Made by a program: the position numbers and the translations under genes | Part shown: piece after piece, positions 12,970 to 24,815 of the stretch | Numbering within the stretch: the stretch's first letter is position 1 | How the letters are laid out: the number at the start of each line of letters is the position of its first letter | Notes under the pieces: model-generated | The model's input: the letters and a program-made list of their open reading frames with translations, nothing else | Told to the model about the DNA's origin: nothing | Databases searched by the model: none | Assembly (NCBI GenBank): GCA_963669155.1 | Contig: OZ022593.1 | Location: 8,202,265-8,266,264, forward strand | DNA: 64,000 nt | Direction of reading: 5' to 3' | Source of the DNA: Arbacia lixula | Lineage: Eukaryota; Echinodermata; Echinoidea; Arbacioida; Arbaciidae

Positions 12970-13198
12970 GGGGGGGGGGGGGGGAGTGACGTATTTTCTA
13001 CCTCGTATATTTGATCCTTGTCCAAACAATTGATAATAAATGTTCGGTTCATGATAATTATTTAAACCTAATAAATGTACTGTGGTCCAGTTCATAAAAA
13101 GGTCATTCCGTTATCCATCGTTTACTTAGCAATTTACCGCTGCAGTTCAGCGTGTTCACTGCCCTTCGGTTGATGGGGGGGGGGGGGGGGGGGGGGGG
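12970..13198. repeat. Two long poly-G tracts
   Basis: A G15 run at 12970-12984 and a G24 run at 13175-13198. Such runs can form quadruplexes and are prone to sequencing length errors. The sequence between is AT-rich. Confidence 0.9.
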
Positions 13199-13199
13199 T

Positions 13200-14960
13200 T
13201 CCGCCGGAAGAAAGCACTGCAATTCCAGATATGTATTTATATTTTCAAGACGGTGCATCGCTCCGCCAGAAACAACAAATCATGTGAGCAGACATATTGG
13301 GTTGTTTAATCCTGGATTCAGCCTGTTGGACATCTCAAGGCCAACCTTCCAGGAGTATAAATGAGGAATTTATTTCCAAAAGGAGGTAAATCCTCTTTGA
13401 AAACTATTGAGAAAATTCAGGTTTCTAAAATCTAACGTTGTAAAGGCGCCTATTGGAACCTGAACTTGGAATGTAATCATAGTTGATCTTGCTTCTTGAA
13501 TTCGCCTTTAATTATAATTCCACAAGAAGATTAGATGCTTCTGACTGTGCTAGTACCAATAACTCAGTTTTAACATGTTTAAAGAAAAATGGATTTAGCC
13601 TCTATTGGAAACAAGATGGGATGTGAGTGTATTAAATGTGTAGATACAGACTCGTAGCAAGGAAAAGATTTACTAGTCGTGCTTGTATAAGGGAAGTGCA
13701 GCCAAACATAAGCTGCTCTAAATAGACGCGGACAACTTTAACAAGAAGAGCGCAAAAAGTTTGAGTAAAATCAGACGATTAATAAGAAAGTTATGAATAT
13801 TTTAACATTGACATTTGGGGGAGTCTGGTAGTACTAGGTTGAATAAAGGTTGGACAGAGATATATGCTACGCTGATTTTAATTTTCGCCGACACTACTGC
13901 TAATCCGTGGTATTCAGATATTCTTTTCTGTTGCATTTTACCCTTTTACCCTTTCGGTGAGCCCATTAGCTAGCCCGTTAGATCATAAAGTTTTTAAGTT
14001 GCTGGGTGGAATTGTAAATCAATTAGGCAATTCCGTTATTAAAGAAGAATTAACATTAAAAGCTCCGACAGCCAAAATAGCCTAGTGAAAAGATTACTTG
14101 CTAATAAGGCTGTAGGCTACCAGTAACGTTTTAATGTTCATTAAATGAGACCTAATACAATAAATGAGACCGTATGACGTCAAGTGAAACACGGGGGCTT
14201 TACAATACAAATACTAGTTTGACGTCGGAAATCGATCAAAATTGTGCAATCGTGCGATATCTCAAATACCGCATCCACCGCGGAAGAATCTATTGCAATT
14301 CTTAGAATTTTGTTTCCAATCCCAACCCGTGACGTTCACATCCTAATGCCGCTCGTCGTATATGTTTTGACGCTGGCGAGTGGTTTTCCGTCGTGGCAAA
14401 GTACGAAAATATGTACAAGTTCCGTTCACACTAAAGCGGTATTCGGCTACTGCATGCCGTACTGGCACGTCTAATGAAGGGACAGTCCACACTGAATTTA
14501 ATTTGGTTTCAATAAAAGCAAAAACATGAAAGAAACAATTGTGGTTTGACGAAAATCCAGCAAAGGATAAGAAATTTATGCTCTTTTGAAATCCTAACAA
14601 TTTGTGGTGATCCATAAGATTAACAAACTTATTTATGGATATTGAATTAATGTGGAGTAAATTGAATTAAATATTTGACATTCATTAAATTAATGTCAGT
14701 GTCTCTAGTTTGAATTTGTATGGTCTCCAATCGAGTTACGGGAGCTTTCAACAGTTGCTAATCTTTGTTGCTAAATTGTGTATTTTCCAACGCCAATCGC
14801 TGAATGCAGGTCTTTGAAAAGTTGTACATGATGTGCTTGATTTCAGTCCAACCGTTTCCGGTCTGTCCGTGTGAATATGCCTTTTTCCTCTTCCGATAAG
14901 GCACGCATTTGTTGTTCTTTTCCTTTTTATCGATCTTGCCTTTCGTTTTCTTTTATTCTT
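13200..14960. other. Nothing recognised except a short dispersed repeat
   Basis: Mostly unique-looking AT-rich sequence. The segment 14720-14757 is the inverted partner of 9312-9350. Short frames at 14244-14474 and 14343-14615 show no domain. Confidence 0.5.
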
Positions 14961-15514
14961 CCTATGATGGTTACTCCTTCTCGTGTTGTTGATGTTCTTC
15001 TTCTTCGTTTCCTCCTCAACTTTTTTTTTTTTGTCTCCTTCTCATTCGACTTGGTTTCCTTCCTCTTTTCTTTGTCATTCTCCCTCTTTTTCTTTCTTTC
15101 TTTCTTGTTCTTTTTCTTTTTTACTTTTTCTTTTTTTTCTTTTTCTTCTTCTTCTTCTTCTTTTCCTTGCCTTCTTCTCATTCTTCTTCTTCTTCATCTT
15201 CTTCTTCTTCTTCTTCTTCTTCGTCGTCGTCGTCTTCTCCTTCTTCTTCTTTTTCTTCTTCTTCTTCTTCTTCTTCTTCTTCTTCTTCTTCTTCTCCTTC
15301 TTCTTCTTCGTCTTCTTCTTCTTCTTTTTCGCCTTCTTCTCATTCTTTGTCTTCTTCTTCTTCGTCGTCGTCGTCTTCTTCTTCTTCTTCTTCTTGTTCG
15401 CCTTCTCATGTTTTGTCTTCTTTTTCTTCTTCTCATTCTTTGTCTATTTCTATTTCTTCTTCTTCTTCTCCTTCTTCTTCTTCTTCTTCTTCTTCTTCTT
15501 CTTCTTCTTCTTCT

Positions 15515-15549
<35 letters not shown>

Positions 15550-15556
15550 TTCTTCC
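14960..15556. repeat. (TTC)n polypyrimidine block
   Basis: About 600 bases of TTC-type trinucleotide repeat with interspersed TCG and TCC. It reads as poly-Phe, poly-Ser or poly-Leu on plus and poly-Glu, poly-Lys or poly-Arg on minus. The long frames are artefacts of the repeat. Such polypurine/polypyrimidine tracts can form triplex DNA. Confidence 0.95.
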
Positions 15557-15910
15557 TCGTCATATTCGTAAGATGTTCTATTAGCCTTGCATCTAGCGCG
15601 ACGAAGGCTATACTCATTAATCAATTAGACTCAAATCGAGTCGGAAATTGGTATGTGAAACAATGCTCAACTTTAAAGTTCAGGGTTCACCCCCGCCAAG
15701 TAATTAAATTAAACTAATTACAACTTAAATAACGATATATCCGGCGTCGGTAGTTAACGGACTTCATGAAAGACTAAGAAGATATGGGTGAGGAAAATTA
15801 AAATAATTGCCGATTACGGAAGAAGACTAGACAATGTCACCATCGTGCAGCTCCCCAAAGAAGGGTGATTACTTTTGTCCTCTTGGATTAAAGCCTATAC
15901 AATTAACCCT

Positions 15911-15932
15911 ACGTAATTACGTAATTACGTAA
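15911..15932. promoter_or_regulatory. Overlapping TTACGTAA palindromes
   Basis: TACGTAATTACGTAATTACGTA holds two complete TTACGTAA-like octamers overlapping on a dyad. TTACGTAA is the consensus for PAR-bZIP/NFIL3 factors. Whether it is bound is unknown. Confidence 0.35.
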
Positions 15933-15939
15933 CAGAATT

Positions 15940-16181
15940 ATAGTGCTTCTATATATGCTTTATACGATCACTTGTTCAGATGATCATTTGGATTTTTCTT
16001 TCTCTTTCTTCTCTTATATGCGATCCTCTATCTTACTTCACTTTAGCCTTTCTATCTCTTCTCGTGCCCCCTCTTTTGTTCATCACCTCATTCTTGTTTC
16101 TTCTTCTTCTTCTTCTTCATTTGCTCTCCTCGACCTCATCTTCCCCCTCTATCTCCTCCACCATCACCGTCATCATCACCG

Positions 16182-16216
<35 letters not shown>

Positions 16217-16300
16217 TTGTTCTCACTCTGTACAATGACCACTCCTTTCCCCGATTACGTTACTCTCCTCTCACATGCCCCCCCCCCTCCCCCTCCTGAA
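15940..16300. repeat. Polypyrimidine and (CAT)n block
   Basis: CT/TTC-rich sequence followed by a (CAT)n run at about 16157-16215 and a C11 tract. Open frames across it are compositional. Confidence 0.85.
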
Positions 16301-16377
16301 GGCCCTCTTGTTCTTATAAGTTATACCTGTCCTCCTACCAACTGCGAACATACATTCTCCATCTCTGAAAAAGTTGT

Positions 16378-16500
16378 CCCATGATGCACAACGATATTTT
16401 TTCAGTCATGTCTGCTTCCGGTCTCATACACTAGTACACTAGATCGGACGCGAACATAATTTTGATAAAATCCGAATGTTGCTGCGCGGTGCATCATGGG
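16378..16500. mobile_element. Foldback MITE, CCCATGATGCA family (copy 1)
   Basis: Bounded by CCCATGATGCA and TGCATCATGGG inverted ends, with internal CAGTCATGTCTGCTTCC. Related copies are at 52261-52400 and 61875-62016. It is too short to encode a protein. Confidence 0.75.
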
Positions 16501-17423
16501 ACGGCTTTAACTTATATGAAGTGTGGAGAATTGCGGGCACACCGCGTAACTCGCGCGGACGAACGCACGAACGGACGGATGGACAGTATATCTAAATCCG
16601 TCCGTAAGAGCGATACTGGGAAACGGTTAAAACATGCCCACCAAAAAAACAAATCCATCATACAAGCTCCCGCTTTAAACCATAGGCAATTGCTACATTT
16701 ATTAGGTAAAATTCAATATAATGTTACATGCAGTCGTGTGTCTTCTTCTCTCGCCCGCAATGTCCTTTTTAAAGCAAAATATCTCATCAAGATGGTTCAA
16801 AGAAGATCACTTGACTCATCTCCGTCATCTACTCATCATTACTATGTTCATGGCAGGACAACGCCAACAAGATATTAGATGGTAACCAACTTTTCTACAT
16901 CCGAACAAGCCCGGGTGTAATACTCATACAACAGTACGATACATGCCTTTTCTTCCGCACCACAGGAAATCAATTTATTGCACTGTAAAAATGATCATAA
17001 TCACATACTCATTTTGATATTTTGATCACTATGCGCAAATTTAAAAAGACGATAACGTGGACTGAATGCGGAGTATGCATACTGAACGTATTTGATACAA
17101 TTTTGATCGGTAAAATTCTAACTCTCTTACAGATTTATAAAAAAAAAAAATGACGATTCTTCATTAGTCTTCACGCATGGCAAAAGAGGTTAAAGACCCA
17201 CGGGGAATCAGAAACGACAGTTAATATATTCATGATCTTCATCAATGTACATACCGTCAGGCTTCTTCAGTGACCACCTGTGCATCCCGATCATCTGTTT
17301 CGTTCTCTCCTTAACAATTTGACTCTTTGAAACATGGTGTAGTTAAGTAACCTGCGCATAAAGGCGACATTCTTACGAAGGCCTAAGACAGTATAGACAT
17401 TGCCTGTATATACAGTTTTCAAT

Positions 17424-17466
<43 letters not shown>

Positions 17467-18047
17467 ATGCTTGCAATAAATAAACAAAAACATTATCAAC
17501 AAAATCTTTAAAAATCCGCAGCTGGACAAATAGAAACAAAAATGTATGTTTGAAACACGACCAAGATGAACACTAAATCATTTAAATATTGCAACATTTC
17601 TTTAATATCTTATTTATTTGTTCACCGATTGTGAGCATCTTTCTGAGGGGTCCGTGACTGACATATTAACTCTCTTATTACCATTGACATGATGGTTTGT
17701 AGTAAGCCAATAGGGTTTTGAAGGTCCAGTAATGTAGGGGTTGCGTGATGGACAATTCAAAACGCTTGCTTTGCATTTTCAGACATATATAAAATCAACT
17801 TTGATAAACACGACCAAGAACGCGGAAGACGAATGAAATATATAATACTTTAAACAGATATAAACGTGATCAGGTGATACAAATGATATATCTAAACAAC
17901 ATTTCAATACATATACAGATAAACGAAATTATACAAAGCATCGGAAAAGAATTGTTACTACTTGCCATAATCCTTTTGAAATCCTAGCCAAAACAAAAAC
18001 GTGCAAATCGATAACGGTGGCTCAATATTACAATCATGGAATGTATG
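16501..18047. other. No recognised gene; (TA)n run
   Basis: A (TA)n microsatellite of about 32 bases lies at 17431-17462. The rest is AT-rich. An open frame at 16462-16878 starts inside the MITE and has no recognised domain. Confidence 0.5.
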
Positions 18048-18278
18048 TACACTGCATCTCAAAGGAATTGGCACGGTAAAGGAAATGGAAGAAAGGGAAG
18101 GAGCCGCAGTTTTAAACCGCGGTATATTTGGTTGATTTCAGCATGAAACATAATGCTTTAACCTAAAATGCATCGTGTTTCATGCTGAACTGGACAAAAT
18201 ATACCTCGGTTCAAAACCGCGGCTCCTTCCTTTTTCCCTTTCCCTTTACCGATACCAATTCCTTTGAGCTGTAGTGTA
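18048..18278. mobile_element. Foldback MITE, CTCAAAGGAATTGG family (copy 1)
   Basis: The ends TACACTGCATCTCAAAGGAA and TTCCTTTGAGCTGTAGTGTA are inverted. Inner arms GCCGCAGTTTTAAACCGCGG, TTTCAGCATGAAACATAATG and their complements make it an almost continuous ~110-bp stem. A second copy is at 48513-48747. Confidence 0.85.
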
Positions 18279-18800
18279 TATCTCCTTTGCATGCAATGAC
18301 AGATATATAACTCAAATGTGTCACATTAATGGCTTGGGTGCTGGATAGTATGGGATCTCTCAATGGGATTTGTGTGTGTTACCATGGTTACTGGTGCCAA
18401 AACGCACATCTGGTACATACAGATTTGATATGCATTTGGATGAAACAGGCTCATGCTTTGAGGCATGTACACGTTTCCATGTCCTTGACACGTTTCGTAC
18501 TCTTTAAAATTGGGCCTAGCTCACATCACCTGTTGACAAGAAGTTTTAAACTAACAATATACAGATTTAAGAAAATAAAAGAAGCAAGTCTGGGTTCACG
18601 CCCTTTAAAGTCTCAATCTCAGGTCTCAAGGGCAGCAATCTCGTCTACAGCTACATCAATTGTCATCAGTGGCGTATTCCCAAAGACAGTGAAGAAAGAA
18701 AAACAGGATATTGGTTCACTCTGAGTTAAACGAAGTCATATAATAATTTTAATACGCACATTATCTCTCTGATCTAAATATGTACAATACTTACAATCAC
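18279..18800. other. Dispersed repeat fragment; unassigned frame
   Basis: The TCTCAATGGGATTTGTGTG block near 18358 resembles sequences near 58968 (TCTATGGGATTTGTGTG) and 25657. A frame at 18329-18724 ends in a Lys/Ser-rich segment after a TACAG; I could not assign it. Confidence 0.4.
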
Positions 18801-19000
18801 NNNNNNNNNNNNNNNNNNNNNNNNNNNNNNNNNNNNNNNNNNNNNNNNNNNNNNNNNNNNNNNNNNNNNNNNNNNNNNNNNNNNNNNNNNNNNNNNNNNN
18901 NNNNNNNNNNNNNNNNNNNNNNNNNNNNNNNNNNNNNNNNNNNNNNNNNNNNNNNNNNNNNNNNNNNNNNNNNNNNNNNNNNNNNNNNNNNNNNNNNNNN
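18801..19000. other. Assembly gap (200 N)
   Basis: Exactly 200 undetermined bases, so the size is probably a placeholder. Continuity across it rests on scaffolding. Confidence 0.99.
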
Positions 19001-21294
19001 ACGCATTTAGCATTAGCATGTATGTACAGTGCGGTGACAACCACATATTTGAGATCGTTAAGGCATACAAAAATAAATATATTCACATAATGTAGGCAAA
19101 GCAACATATACTCTCTGCGTAGTCAATATACATAAACAGCAATGTATCCATGTTGTTAAAAATCACTTTTAAACATATAACATATGAACTTTTGAACATA
19201 GTTGTAGCAGAGTACAATAGAACAAGCACTTCAGGCGGCAGGCAAAGTAGTTTCATTTAAAATTAAGTATACAGACAGAATTAAAGGTGGGTATGGAGGG
19301 GGTGCGGGGAGGGGGTGGGAGGGGGTGGTATCCCCCTCCCTGCCCTACCGTCTATAGCTCTAACGTACAACACGAAAGAGGTTAAAGTATTCTGATACGA
19401 GGTGGCGCCTAGTATGGACCGTTAACCCTGTTAGACAAGCTGGTACTGCACGAACTGGAGGAGTTAGTCGCTGGTAAGGGGGTAGTTATGATAGAGTTCA
19501 CGGAACTCATATTCATGACAGGGTGGTTCTACAGCGACCACATATCCCATTCATATTTTGCTTGAGAATGGCTGGAAGATATCAACTGAAAATCAATAAT
19601 CAAATCGTTGCAATCAAGTAGTAATATTGACCGATTTAGTTGTCACGCTCACGTGCTTTCAAGAATACTAAGTTCATATAGATTATGTTGAGGCATTCAG
19701 CAGTGAAAGGAGCATCATATAAAATACAGTGCAGCGATTGCCTTGCAAATGTGCGTCCAAAAATCCCATTGCCGGACCCATGGCCAGCTTCATCTGACGC
19801 ACCGAGCGTAACTCTTCCTTATAATTAATAATTTCCTCCTCCTGGCTTTAATACACTTGACACACACCGTCCATTGATTCAATTCCGATATCGCTTGTCA
19901 CGTGATTTTTTACATAATGGGGGTGTGATCGATAGCTCTCTGGGTTACGGTTATCGTTTGTGATGGGTGTTCTCTCTAATCGATGACAACGCTCTGAACC
20001 TAGGTTACACCGGGCACTTGTTTAATATGCTGCCGTACAGTGAGCGCGCGGGATTGAGTTGCGCAGTATATGCCTTGACGATGTGATGAGATGGGGGAAA
20101 CGATGCGATTGTCATTTCCCGCGAGAGCTTTACGCCACCAAAACATTGTTTTTATCACATACTGGCGGCACCGGGTGCTTAGAGTCCATTATTAACAGAT
20201 GTCCGTTCCCTACGCAGCTTTGCAGAAACAACTTTGTACAGCACAAATTAATAAATGTCATAAGTCTAGCATGGAATGCATCCGACGCCAACACTCCACA
20301 CGGAATATTTTCCGGTTTTGTACCCTCTCTATCGTGTATAGTACTTGTCTTTTATCGACTTTTAATTCTCTTTCATCGATTCTTAATTCTCTCCCCCCCC
20401 CCCACACTCCTATTCTCCCACCACCCCACCCCACCCCAACTCATTCATGTGATCGCACATCCTAAATTCAACCAATCACGGAGGTAGGAGATCTCTTCTA
20501 CATCCATGATCCAAACTTCCCGATGTGATCGTAACAGCACATTTCTACCATTCGTTCCACGCATTCTACCAACGAGAACACGTAAGTACACTGACCTCAA
20601 AGTAATACTATGCCTTAGTTTCCCCAAGAAATAGGTTGCAGGGCTCTCTCTCTCTCTCTCTTTCTCTCTATCCCCACACAAACCACAGCGTGCACCATCG
20701 TGTGTGACGCAGCAAGCGTGCCCGAGAGTTGACCCCAGGCATTCCCGCATACTCGCCATAGACAGAGCCTCTTACACTTTGAATAAATGACCATGGATCA
20801 CTGGCCTTCGTGCTTACGACTGACGCATATAGGAGACACGGAAGATTAATACGTTGATATTACGCAACTTTCAGTCGAATTAAATCGATACTATTCATGT
20901 ACGACCTTTTATGCATATGTTGGGTAAAATTTTAGACGTTCGTTCTATAGCTGTGCAGGGACTGACAGGAAAGGGTATGGGGCGCGCTAATCAAACCATA
21001 GCGCTATGAGCTGCCTTTCTTTGCTTCTACATGTCCTTTTGTGTATTAATCGTCATAAAATTGGGGCTCGCATGTAGAGATACATGTAACTTCCCTTACT
21101 TCGCTTGCCTCAGTTCGAAATTGTATGGGGGGTTACGTTATATTAGTTTACAACGGCAATGTACCTTCCGTGTTTAACGATTAAACTCTGATTAAGAAAA
21201 AAAAAATGTCACCAATTTGAAAACTAAATTTATATTTGTTTTTCTTCTACATTTTTTTTTTGGAGGGGGGGGGGGGCTTGGTCATGGAAGAGTT
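19001..21294. other. No recognised gene
   Basis: A G-rich then C-rich hairpin-prone segment occurs at 19290-19345 (GGGAGGGGGTGGGAGGGGG followed by CCCCCTCCCTGCCC). The frame at 20059-20487 has no domain. A CT run lies at 20645-20670. Confidence 0.5.
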
Positions 21295-21455
21295 AAAGGG
21301 CACCACCGGGTAGAAATTTAACTATCTTATATCAAAGATATATCTAAAATGAACATACAACACAAGTTTGAGATCCTGAATGTATTTCTACATTGCTAGG
21401 GAATCATTTTAATATCACATTTTAATTGTTCTGTCCGATAACGATACCACCACAC
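21295..21455 (+). repeat. Dispersed repeat, partner of 10296-10460
   Basis: It shares the ordered blocks AAAGGGCACC, TATCAAAGA, GCTAGGGAATCATTTT and TAATTGTTCTGTC with the copy at 10296. Length is about 160 bases. Confidence 0.6.
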
Positions 21456-24090
21456 GCTACTCGAATCGATCGTAGCCCTTTCTTCAGGGCGGGGAGAGCA
21501 TGACAATTTCGAGCGAGCGCACAAAGCGATACTAACTACATGTATCGCGATAAATCGCTATAACGTACGCGTATTGATCTAGCGGACGCGCAAAACAAAT
21601 AGACGCGCGGAACATTGAGATAGCCGATGTTCCGTGCGATATATTAATTGCATTTTTCGCTAATTACAGAAACATATGAGACCCCGCAACAAGATGACTG
21701 ATATTCAATTCTAGTACCAAAACAACGAAGCAATGGTTTTGTAATGCCTGGAGGTCCTCTTTAAGTTTATAAAGAGGAAAGACCATTAGAGGTGAATACG
21801 TGGAAGGTACGCTCTGCTACGCTATCAGTGATTGATCACTCATTTAGCTCTTTGCGCCTTCTATGAGTTCTTGAGTCATGGATGAACGTAAAGCCCAATG
21901 GACATGGTCATCTGGTTTTGGGGGCCCGACAAAAGAGATAATCCTACGATAGATGAGGGCAATTTACACTTGCAAACAAAACACTTTCGAAAAAATCATC
22001 AGCGTAGAGTGTAAGTTGCTAGGCAACGTCCCCCAAACACAGCTCTCGAGTGTGACTTTTTCTCTCATTGTTTCTTAGAACGACAAAGCTAGTGTAAATT
22101 CTTGCACTCGAAAAAGCTCTCAACTTGGTGAAATGCATGCGTTCCGCACGTATTCCCATAACCTGGCGGACAGGTGGTTGGATAGTTGAAACACATTTTG
22201 AAAAAGAACACACCAAAAACAAATTATCTCACTCTTTTCTCCATCACTTTGAGATCGTTATCACGCCCTACCCTTCCTCACCTTCTCTTTCTATTTAACT
22301 AGAGTATAATATTCACCTATTATTAATGATTCATTTCAATGGGTGAAACTGACATTAGAGACCTGTAAATCAACATCGGACAAAACTTTACAAAAGTAAC
22401 AATGGGAAACAATTTGAGTACATATTGCAAATGTTATCTTGCAACCTCCGACTGTAGTCAATACCAGTTTACCGTGATAGTGAAATAATTTGAATTCCAA
22501 TGGCGTCTTTTCATGGTTCAATAATTGCTGATAAGGCTCCTTTAAAAGTTCAACAGTTCATATACCAAAGAGGAAATAAATTGTTCACTTTTTCATTAAT
22601 TTCAGCAATGTAGCAGCTGCATGTGCCTACCTTCATTTGCCCATTGGCGACTATGAACCTACATGACAGTACAGTTCAATGTCTTTGAGAGACTGTTTAC
22701 TTGATTACTTATCAACACTTTACCTGCTATGTGCGTATTTTTTCACCATTAATGTACACAAACGCCAGAGAGAATAAGTTGTCTGATAAGGAGTTAACAA
22801 TGAGGGCTAGTACTATAGTTAGGGATGACGCGTCCGGAGTCATGGTTAAACTGGTCCGCCGTAATCATTTTCGGCTGATGTTAGGATCGCGCGAGTTATC
22901 CTTAAACCTTACATTACCATATCTTGAAAACCCAATTGGCTTAAATCCAACATCTTCACGCGAATGGTAATGAGAGACTTCAAAGTGATGACGTCACGAA
23001 CAGAGGTTTAACACAAACCATGTACGCAATCTTGACTAACTTTATGGGACGTCAAATAAAACAACATGAAACACGATTGTGAATTCAATATAATTGATTT
23101 TGTCCTCGAAATCACTATGACATATTGAGTTTGTCCAACAATAATTTCAACGAATAAACTGAAATAACCCACCGTTGTGATTCTCTCATGAACATCAATA
23201 CTTTTGTGACAGCATCAGATTTATTTTGCACCACATAAAGTAAGTCTACGTTTATACGCGGTCTATAAAGTTAAACCACCGTTGAGAAAATTAATGGTCC
23301 ATTGAAATCAATCGAGACCCGCCCAACGACTATGCCATATCGACGAATCCAGTAATCATTAACTCTTCCGGATCTTATCTTTAATCTGTAAATCTTCTCC
23401 TTTGTTTAAATGCTCACCTGGAACAGACACACATATTTGTGATGATTTGCTGATCGTCCTCGTCCCTCAGACAAAAATGTAATCATGTAATCTGTTTTGC
23501 CCGATTCCCTTTGTCTTTTGGGGAGTTTCTCATTACGGTAATCGACTTTTATATATGATATATCCCCCCAAAAAGATTTTTTTTAATCGGGCCATTATGT
23601 GTTCTGCCTTAATCAGATTTTCCAGGAAACGGAAACGCGGATTGATGCGGTAGACAAATTCGTTTCCATAAATAACAATACGTCGGATTATGCTGGAATA
23701 TATACCAAGGCGACTCGCGAATACATGTGTTTACACTGATGAGGCTATCATGGGGTAATCGTAAGCCTAATCTTAAAAGTAGTGGTGGTTGAATGTATAT
23801 TCCTTAAATACCCTATCCAAGCGAGTCTGACAGACAGGATTAGATAATCAAATAACCTCACACTGTATTAATGGACGTTTAAGTACCATATTTTAAAGAA
23901 TAAAAGAAGAAATAACTCGTTTTTTATAGGAACAGATAAATCTGAGAAGCAGGGCTAAACAAGTTAAAAAAATTGAATAACTTCTAAGAGAGTTATAAAT
24001 GTTTTAATGATGCTAAGATTGCGATTTCGGGAACAAAATTGACAACTCAGTCACGAGTTACTAATTGTCCTAAAAATGTTTGTGCTCTGC
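21456..24090. other. No recognised gene; one dispersed repeat
   Basis: Bases 23190-23285 (CCGTTGTGATTCTCTCATGA, GACAGCATCAGATTTATTTT, then AGTAAGTCTAC) match 25388-25505 on the same strand and 52785-52870 on the opposite strand. The remainder is AT-rich with no domain-bearing frame. Confidence 0.5.
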
Positions 24091-24092
24091 TT

Positions 24093-24815
24093 CTCAGATT
24101 GGTGGTGTTGGTACTGGGGGTGGTATTGGTGTTGGTATTGGTGTTGGTGTTGGTGTTGGTGTTGGTGTTGGTGTTGGTGTTGGTGTTGGTGTTGGTGTTG
24201 GAATTACTGTTGGTGGTGTTGGTATTGGTATTGGGGGTGGTATTGGTATTTGAGGTGGTGGTGTTGGTATTGGTATTGAAGGTGGTGGTGGTATCGGTAT
24301 TGGAGGTGGTATTGGTATTGGGGGTGTTGTTGGTATTTAAGGTGGTGTTGGTATTTGAGGTGGTGTTGTTGGTGGTGCCATTGGTATTGGAGGTGATATT
24401 GGTATTGGGGTGGTATTGGTGTTGATATTGGAGGTGGTCTTAATATCAGAGGTGGTATTGGTATTGGGGGTGTTGTTGTTGTTATTGGCATCGAAGGTGA
24501 TATTGGTATTGGTATTGGAGGTGATATCGGTATTGGTACTGGTATTGGAGGTGGTATTGGTATTGGTATCGGAGGTGCTATTGGCATTGGAGGTGGCATT
24601 GGTACTGGTATTGGAGGTGATATTGGTATTGATTTTGGAGGTGGTGTTGGTATTGTATTGGAGGTGATATTGATATTGGCATTGGAGGTGGCATCGGTAT
24701 TGGTATCGGTATTGGAGGTGGTGTTGATATTGTATTGGAGGTAGTATTGGTATAGGTATTGGGGTGGGGGTGGTATTGGCATTGGGCGTGTTGTTCGTAT
24801 TGGAGGTGATATTGG
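24093..24815. repeat. GGTGTT/GGTATT minisatellite
   Basis: About 720 bases of 6-base GGTGTT, GGTATT and GGAGGT units. The minus-strand frame (24204-24782) encodes a Pro-Ile/Val periodic peptide (PPIPIP). The plus frames give Val-Leu or Trp-Cys-Tyr repeats. There is no start context, splice site or partner domain, so I treat it as non-coding. Confidence 0.9.

Noticed and set aside
14871-15717. Frames of 237 and 244 codons (poly-Leu, poly-Phe) on plus and poly-Glu/Arg on minus
   Set aside because: They are the (TTC)n tract read in different frames, with no domain or splice structure.
18329-18724. 131-codon plus-strand frame ending in a basic Ser-rich tail
   Set aside because: It overlaps a dispersed repeat fragment at its start and has no recognised domain. 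The TACAG before the tail alone is not enough to call an exon.
24204-24782. 192-codon Pro-Ile/Val frame resembling a structural protein
   Set aside because: The hexamer repeat explains the openness in all frames, and there is no signal peptide, start context or flanking exon.
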